Part shown: piece by piece, positions 56,415-62,554 of the stretch | How positions within the stretch are numbered: position 1 is the first letter of the stretch | Layout of the letters: every line of letters begins with the position of its first letter | NCBI GenBank assembly: GCA_031119205.1 | Contig: JAVHYF010000027.1 | Location: 1-62,554 of the forward strand | DNA: 62,554 nt | Origin: Moraxellaceae bacterium | GTDB lineage: Bacteria > Pseudomonadota > Gammaproteobacteria > Burkholderiales > Rhodocyclaceae | Reading direction: 5' to 3' | Made by a program: the position numbers and the translations under genes | Notes under the pieces: generated by a model | Told to the model about the DNA's origin: nothing | The model's database searches: none | Seen by the model: only the letters and a program-made list of their open reading frames with translations

Positions 56415-57746
56415 TCAGTACGTCGGCCAGCCTGACGAGTCCCACTTCAGGTCGTTGATCAGCATCTTCGGCGCACCGTTGGCGGTCGCGTCGTAGGCGT
56501 GGCGGATGATGACGTTGCTGCCGTCCACGTCCTGGCCGCCCGGGCCGACCCACTGCGCGTTGCCGGAATCGAACACCGTACCGCCACCGTCGAGCATGCT
56601 CTTGCCGCTCTTGTCCTTGTAGGGACCGGTGATGCTGGTGGAGCGGCCGACGACGATCTTGTAGGTGCTGTCCACGCCGGCACAACAACGGTCGATCGAT
56701 GCGAACAGGTAGTAATAGCCGTTCCGATAGGTGATGGCCGGCGCTTCGATGCCATTGCTGCGCTTGGCGATCGACGTGGTGGAGCCGGTCGGCTTCATGG
56801 TGCTCTTGTCGATCTTCACGATCTTCAAGCCGCTCCAGAACGAGCCATAGGCCAGGTACGGATTGCCGCTGCTGTCGAAGGTCAGATGCGGATCGATGGC
56901 GTTGTAGTCGTTGGAGCTCGTGCTACGCAGCACCATGCCGTCGTCGCGCCATGCGCCACCGCTGATCGTCGGGGCGGACACGAGGCCGATGGCCGAAGTG
57001 TTCTGGCCGAAAGTGGAGATCGAGTAGTACAGCCACACGCGCCCGTTGTAGATCTGCACGTCCGGCGCCCATACGTCGAGGCCGCTGTGTGCCGGCACAT
57101 AGGTGCCCCACCAGCTCGGGCGCTGCAGGAAGATCTGCGGCGTGGCGCCCCAGTTGCGGCCGTTGTCGTTGGAGTAACGCACCTGGATGCCGGGGCCGGT
57201 CTGGAACACCCACCAGGTGTTGCCTTCCTTGGTGATGGTCGGATCGTGCGAACCGATCTCGCCTTGCGCGCCCCAGAAGCCAGCGCCCTGTCCACCGCCG
57301 GTGCTCGACGAGCTGGAGCTGGACGACGAACTGCTGCTCGACGAAGAACTGGAGCTGGAGCTCGAAGACGAGGAAGACGACGAGCTCGACGAAGAACTCG
57401 ATGAGCTGGACGAAGAGCTGGAAGAGGAGCTCGACGAGCTGGACGACGAACTGCTCGAGGAACTGCCGCCCGACGAGGACGTCGTCGTGTTGGCGTAGGA
57501 ACACCAGGCCGAGGTGGTGAAGCTGTTGCTCGGAAAGTTGCTGCCCGAGCACACCACACTGTTGGTGAAGGTGGCGTACACGAAGCTGCCGGACTTGCCG
57601 AGCGCGACCGAACGCGTGCCGCTGAAAGAGCAGGTTGCGCCGGTGTTCTGCACGCACTTGGTGTAGCCCGACGGATAGTCGGTCGCCGCCTGGGCGCCCA
57701 GGCTGAGCAGGCCGACGCTGAGGCCGGCCAGTAGTTTGCGGATCAT
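56415..57746 (-). CDS. Secreted GH43 endo-1,5-alpha-L-arabinanase with four-Cys module and poly-Ser linker
   Basis: A 443-residue exported enzyme expected to cut the arabinan backbone. ATG 57746 follows GGAGGAGACACC; an in-frame extension to 57854 lacks a signal sequence. The signal peptide ends GAQA (residue 20). The four-Cys module is at 21-85 (DYPSGYTKCVQNTGATCSF, SVALGKSGSFVYATF), the Ser linker at about 89-146. GH43 five-blade features: GEIGSHDPTITKEG (base Asp), SSNDYNAIDPHLTFD (Asp), GIEAPAITYRNGYYYLF (acid Glu) and the APDV block. The overall pattern matches subfamilies 4-6 endo-arabinanases. Confidence 0.92.
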   Translation of the reverse strand: MIRKLLAGLSVGLLSLGAQAATDYPSGYTKCVQNTGATCSFSGTRSVALGKSGSFVYATFTNSVVCSGSNFPSNSFTTSAWCSYANTTTSSSGGSSSSSSSSSSSSSSSSSSSSSSSSSSSSSSSSSSSSSSSSSSSSSSSSSSSSSSTGGGQGAGFWGAQGEIGSHDPTITKEGNTWWVFQTGPGIQVRYSNDNGRNWGATPQIFLQRPSWWGTYVPAHSGLDVWAPDVQIYNGRVWLYYSISTFGQNTSAIGLVSAPTISGGAWRDDGMVLRSTSSNDYNAIDPHLTFDSSGNPYLAYGSFWSGLKIVKIDKSTMKPTGSTTSIAKRSNGIEAPAITYRNGYYYLFASIDRCCAGVDSTYKIVVGRSTSITGPYKDKSGKSMLDGGGTVFDSGNAQWVGPGGQDVDGSNVIIRHAYDATANGAPKMLINDLKWDSSGWPTY

Positions 57747-57836
57747 GGTGTCTCCTCCGGGAATATCGTTGTTGTGCTGCTTTATCGGTACTGCGGTGCC
57801 GCGCTTTCTGCATCTGTGTGCAGCGCTTCCTGCACG

Positions 57837-57866
57837 CGACACGGCGGCTGCCACGCCGTCGTGTCG
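57837..57866 (-). other. Hairpin between the two GH43 genes
   Basis: CGACACGGCGGC (57837-57848) pairs with 57855-57866 through one G-U pair. No T tract. Confidence 0.45.
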
Positions 57867-57886
57867 GTCCTGCTGTTCCTTCAGGC

Positions 57887-59653
57887 TTACTCCACGATGC
57901 GGAAGGTCGCGTCCTGGCGGTCCGTATCGTTCGCCACCGGCTCCAGCTTCAGCGAGAACGCTGCGTGCCGGATGTAGCGATCACTGTAGTTGTACGACTG
58001 GAACGACGATGCACCATTGTTCGCCAGCCCTGGCACCACTCTGAAGGTGGCGTCCTGTCTGAAGTTATCGCTGCCGTCGTGCTTCACAAGCTGGAAATCG
58101 AAGCCGACGTGACGCAGGTAGTAGCCCGGCGCATTCACCGACTCGAAGGACACGTAGCCAGGCCCGGTGTTCGCCAGACCCGGCACGATCTTCCAGCGCG
58201 AATCCAGCGCCGGCGTCACGTTCGGGTCCAGCAGCACGTCGAAGTTGCTGTGCCGCACGTACCGGTCGCTGAAGTTGTTCGACTGCAGACGACGGCTGAT
58301 GCCGTGCACGCCGGTGGACGTCTGCGGTGCCGGCTGGATCGTGCCATCCGAGTTATAGGACAGTTTGTCGACCGCCACCGAACGACGGTAGTCGCCCCCG
58401 GTAGGCAGCGCCGCCGTGTGGTAGATGATGAAGCTCTGCCCGTTCAGCTCCACGATGGCCTGGTGGTTGGTACCCACGTTGAAGTTCGGCGTCTGGATGA
58501 TGCCGCGGTAGGTCCACGGACCGCTCGGGCTCGACGCCGTGGCGTAGGCGATGTTCTCCGGGAAGTTGTACGCGTAGGACAGGTAATAGGTGCTGCCCCG
58601 CTGGTGCACGAAAGGCGCCTCGGTGAACCAGTCCAGGTTGATGCGCTGGATGCTACCGTTCAGCTCGGTCATGTTGCTCTTGAGCTTGACGTACTTCAGC
58701 ACGGTGTTGCCCCACCACATGTGCACCGAGCCATCCGAATCCACCAGCACGGCCGGGTCGATGTCGTCCCACCAGATGTCGGTATGGGTGGTCATGTCGT
58801 TGGTGATGATGGCCGAGCCCTTGGCGTCCACGAAGGGGCCGGTGGGGCTGTCGGAGACCGCCACACCGATGGCCATGCCGGACTTGGTCTTGTGCTCCAC
58901 CGTCACGTACCACCAGTACTTGTTGTCCTTCTTGACGACGTGACTGGCCCAGGCGCGGCCCTTCGCCCAGCTGAAGGTACTGACGTTCATCGGCGAACCA
59001 TGATCGGTCCAGGTCTTCATGTCGGCCGACGAATAGACGCGCCACTGGTTCATCACGTAATCGGTGCCACCCACGGCAGCCTCATCCACGCCGACATAGA
59101 CGTAGACCCGACCGTTGTCGACGATCGCCGACGGGTCGGCGGTAAAGCGGTTCGTGACGACGGGGTTGCCGTACTGGCTGAGGTAGGACGTGCCGCCAGA
59201 CGAGGAACTGGAGGAGGAGCTCGAAGAGCTTGAAGAGCTGCTGCTCGATGAGGAAGAAGACGAGGATGACGACGAAGACGACGAACTCGTACTCGACGAT
59301 GAGCTGGATGAAGAGCCGGAAGAGGAACTGGAGCTCGACGACGAGCTTGACGTCGAACTGCTCGACGAGCTGCCACCCGAGGACGAGGTGGCGGTGTTGG
59401 CGTAGGAACACCAGGCCGACGTGGTGAAACCGTTGCTCGGGAAGTTGCCGCCCGAGCACACCACGCTGTTGGTGAACGTGGCGTAGACGAAGCTGCCGGA
59501 CTTGCCGAGCGCCACCGAGCGCGTGCCACTGAAGGTGCATGTCGCGCCGGTGTTCTGCACGCACTTGGTGTAACCGGAGGGGTAGTCCGTGGCGGCGAGC
59601 GCAGAACTCACCGCCAGGCTCGCCACGAGGGCAGCCAGGGTCTGACGCATCAT
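57887..59653 (-). CDS. Secreted GH43 arabinan-degrading enzyme with four-Cys module, poly-Ser linker and CBM42 (AbfB) domain
   Basis: A 588-residue exported enzyme, probably an arabinofuranosidase or exo-arabinanase. ATG 59653 (the first of two adjacent ATGs) follows GGAGACAAC. The signal peptide ends SALA (residue 20). The four-Cys module at 21-85 is nearly identical to that of the neighbouring GH43 enzyme. The Ser linker is at about 89-151. GH43 domain at about 155-445: TADPSAIVDNGRVYVYVG (base Asp), DDIDPAVLVDSDG and WFTEAPFVHQRGSTYYL (acid Glu). Residues 447-588 form an AbfB/CBM42 beta-trefoil with three repeats (DRYVRHSNFDVLL, GYYLRHVGFDFQL, DRYIRHAAFSLKL; each ending in a DATFRVV-like strand), an arabinofuranose-binding fold. 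Confidence 0.92.
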   Translation of the reverse strand: MMRQTLAALVASLAVSSALAATDYPSGYTKCVQNTGATCTFSGTRSVALGKSGSFVYATFTNSVVCSGGNFPSNGFTTSAWCSYANTATSSSGGSSSSSSTSSSSSSSSSSSGSSSSSSSSTSSSSSSSSSSSSSSSSSSSSSSSSSSSSSSGGTSYLSQYGNPVVTNRFTADPSAIVDNGRVYVYVGVDEAAVGGTDYVMNQWRVYSSADMKTWTDHGSPMNVSTFSWAKGRAWASHVVKKDNKYWWYVTVEHKTKSGMAIGVAVSDSPTGPFVDAKGSAIITNDMTTHTDIWWDDIDPAVLVDSDGSVHMWWGNTVLKYVKLKSNMTELNGSIQRINLDWFTEAPFVHQRGSTYYLSYAYNFPENIAYATASSPSGPWTYRGIIQTPNFNVGTNHQAIVELNGQSFIIYHTAALPTGGDYRRSVAVDKLSYNSDGTIQPAPQTSTGVHGISRRLQSNNFSDRYVRHSNFDVLLDPNVTPALDSRWKIVPGLANTGPGYVSFESVNAPGYYLRHVGFDFQLVKHDGSDNFRQDATFRVVPGLANNGASSFQSYNYSDRYIRHAAFSLKLEPVANDTDRQDATFRIVE

Positions 59654-60094
59654 GTTGTCTCCAATGTTTCGTTCTGTTTTTATGCTCACCTGCATGCGCA
59701 CGGTGGCTGTGCGCGCGAGCATACGCCTGCGCAAAAAAAGAGCGATGTGCGCTGCACCGAGAATCATCAGAACCGGCATTCCGCCGCGCACGCATCGGCG
59801 TTATTGATACTTGTCGGCACCGGCTGGCAGATTCCACATCGCAGTCCCCCTCCTTGCCGCCCGCCTTTGCATGTATCGGCGCCTGTGTAAGCGGGATCAA
59901 CGCCGCGCCCTGCACCAAGACGCGTCCTACATGGGAGTAGGACAGCTCCTACACCCCATCACCAGGCTGCATGCCAGCATCCGCTGACGCTGCGCGCACC
60001 AACGGGGATGGTGTGTCCGCGCAACGGGGGGATCGTTTTCCGTCTGGAGAGCGCTCGGGGAAGCCATGCCAGTCTCATCGTCACGCCTGCGCGC
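59654..60094. other. Divergent intergenic region
   Basis: About 440 bp between the GH43-CBM42 gene and the small winged-helix gene. It contains an A-run at 59733-59740 and a palindrome at 59924-59943; no gene and no firm promoter were identified. Confidence 0.5.
59924..59943. promoter_or_regulatory. Palindrome between divergent genes, candidate operator
   Basis: GTCCTAC-ATGGGA-GTAGGAC, a 7-bp inverted repeat with 6-bp spacing. Another TCCTAC half-site follows at 59947-59952 in direct orientation. Position allows control of the arabinanase gene or the winged-helix operon. Confidence 0.4.
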
Positions 60095-60478
60095 ATGTCC
60101 GGTTCAGATATCTCGCCACAGACCGCAGCGTTCATACGCCGCCATATCCGGTCGATCGGCCTGCTCGAAGCCCTGCTCCTGCTGCAGGCCGATGCGCCGC
60201 AACCGTGGACGGCGGAGCGGCTGGCACGCGAGCTCTTCGTGCAGGAGAACGGCGCCCTCGGTTTCCTGCGCGAGCTGCAGCACAGTGGCCTCGTGAAGCG
60301 CGCTGACAGCGACGGCTTCGTGTACGCCCCCGGCACCCCACAGGACGATGCGATCGTGCAGGACCTGCGCGACGCCTATAACGAACGACGCGTCACCATC
60401 ACGAGCCTGATCTACGCCCGGCCGAGCGACGCGCAGACATTCGCCGACTCCTTCGTATTCCGGAAGAAATCGCCATGA
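60095..60478 (+). CDS. Small predicted winged-helix protein of unknown function
   Basis: A 127-residue protein that I do not recognise by family name. The segment WTAERLARELFVQENGALGFLRELQHSGLVKR (about residues 38-70) has the spacing of a winged helix-turn-helix, with a following YAPG wing; no receiver or ligand domain is present. Start uncertain: ATG 60095 gives a sensible N-terminus but lacks a ribosome-binding site, while ATG 60008 in the same frame would add 29 poorly structured residues. Its stop overlaps the next start (ATGA), so it is translated with two small membrane proteins. Confidence 0.65.
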   Translation: MSGSDISPQTAAFIRRHIRSIGLLEALLLLQADAPQPWTAERLARELFVQENGALGFLRELQHSGLVKRADSDGFVYAPGTPQDDAIVQDLRDAYNERRVTITSLIYARPSDAQTFADSFVFRKKSP

Positions 60479-60735
60479 TCGAGAGCGTCTATGTGCTGTG
60501 CACGCTGACCTCGCTGTTGTGTTTCGGCCTGCTGGTGCGCGGCTATCGCCGCAGCGGCGTGCGGCTGCTGTTCTGGGGCGCGCTGGCCTTCCTCGGCTTC
60601 ACCCTCAACAACGCGATGGCCATCGTGGACATGATCATCCTGCCCGATGTCGAGCTGTCCATCCCCCGCCTGCTGCCCGCCGTGCTGGGTGCGGTGGCGA
60701 TGATGTACGGGCTGATCACGGAGGCCGACCGATGA
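60475..60735 (+). CDS. DUF5985-like small membrane protein (first)
   Basis: An 86-residue inner-membrane protein with three hydrophobic segments (about 4-22, 30-50, 65-80) and a short basic loop RGYRRSGVRLLFWG. The pattern matches DUF5985 family proteins, whose function is unknown. It overlaps both neighbours by 4 bp (ATGA), and its Arg-rich turn recurs in the next gene, suggesting duplicated or partner subunits. Confidence 0.75.
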   Translation: MIESVYVLCTLTSLLCFGLLVRGYRRSGVRLLFWGALAFLGFTLNNAMAIVDMIILPDVELSIPRLLPAVLGAVAMMYGLITEADR

Positions 60736-61019
60736 GCTTCGGACCGGACATCCAGGGCTGGCTGCTCTTCCTGACCGGCATCCTGTTCATCTGCCTGGTG
60801 ACCTGCTCGCTGCTGTTCCTGCGCCAATGGCGGCGTACCGGCGACCGCATCTTCGGCTTCTTCGCGCTGGCCTTCCTGATCTTCGCGCTGAACCGCTTCG
60901 GCAATCTCTTCGTGTCCGAACCGGACGAGACCTACACCTACCTGTACCTGATGCGGCTGGCGGGTTTCCTGATCATCCTGTACGCGATCATCGAGAAGAA
61001 TTTCCTCGTGAAGCGCTGA
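60732..61019 (+). CDS. DUF5985-like small membrane protein (second)
   Basis: A 95-residue inner-membrane protein, related in layout to the previous one: a first segment LLFLTGILFICLVTCSLLFL, an RQWRRTGDRIFGFFA turn, a second segment, and a third, RLAGFLIILYAIIEKNFL. It starts in the previous stop (ATGA) and lies 43 bp upstream of the poly-HAMP gene. The pairing with a sensor suggests a membrane accessory or sensing role; this is inference. Confidence 0.75.
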   Translation: MSFGPDIQGWLLFLTGILFICLVTCSLLFLRQWRRTGDRIFGFFALAFLIFALNRFGNLFVSEPDETYTYLYLMRLAGFLIILYAIIEKNFLVKR

Positions 61020-61062
61020 AATGACAACCCGATAACCGTCGCCCGACCAGAGGAGCGTCGTC

Positions 61063-62554
<1,492 letters not shown>

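Overview
The window is 62.5 kb of GC-rich DNA from a betaproteobacterium. Evidence for this is the rpe-gph-trpEGDC cluster, a pyruvate dehydrogenase operon whose E3 carries its own lipoyl domain, an apparent betaproteobacterial proteasome homologue (BPH), a PEP-CTERM protein, and the ileS-lspA-fkpB-ispH order. A Rhodocyclales-like bacterium that degrades plant cell-wall pectin fits best; the genus cannot be assigned from this sequence alone.

Layout. 1-3.5 kb: the 3' end of fumC, then a secreted beta-helix enzyme with a poly-Ser linker and a CBM96/DNRLRE-like domain. 3.5-11.2 kb: tRNA-Arg(CCU), ribF-ileS-lspA-fkpB-ispH, and a DUF47-pit phosphate-transport pair. 11.3-16.9 kb (minus strand): a pectin-backbone island with one CE8 pectin methylesterase and three PL3 pectate lyases, all secreted and all with poly-Ser linkers. 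17.4-23.4 kb (minus): an Opp/Yej-type ABC importer whose control region shares an 11-bp motif with the DNA upstream of the pectinase island. 23.9-28.5 kb: an HD-GYP response regulator and a large hybrid histidine kinase. 28.6-32.0 kb: phoU, rpiA, two small proteins and a thiolase. 32.2-39.1 kb (minus): aceE-aceF-BPH-lpdA. 39.6-42.3 kb: a PAS sensor kinase and a FixJ-type regulator. 42.4-52.0 kb (minus): rpe-gph-trpEGDC-tamB. 52.1-54.7 kb: apaG, a PEP-CTERM protein with a sigma-54-type promoter, and argJ. 54.9-59.7 kb (minus): a rhamnogalacturonan side-chain island with a GH53 galactanase, a GH43 endo-arabinanase and a GH43-CBM42 arabinofuranosidase. 60.1 kb to the end: a coupled set of a small winged-helix protein, two DUF5985-like membrane proteins and a poly-HAMP signalling protein cut off by the window edge.

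How it fits together. The two carbohydrate islands could strip pectin: GH53 and GH43 enzymes remove galactan and arabinan side chains, CE8 removes methyl esters, and PL3 lyases cut the polygalacturonate backbone. The importer is a plausible, unproven, uptake route for the products. Seven of the eight poly-Ser enzymes also carry a roughly 65-residue four-cysteine module. It occurs in one sequence variant on the backbone enzymes and in other variants on the side-chain enzymes, which is the most interesting protein-level pattern here. The BPH embedded in the pyruvate dehydrogenase operon and the DUF5985/poly-HAMP cluster are the best candidates for under-described systems.
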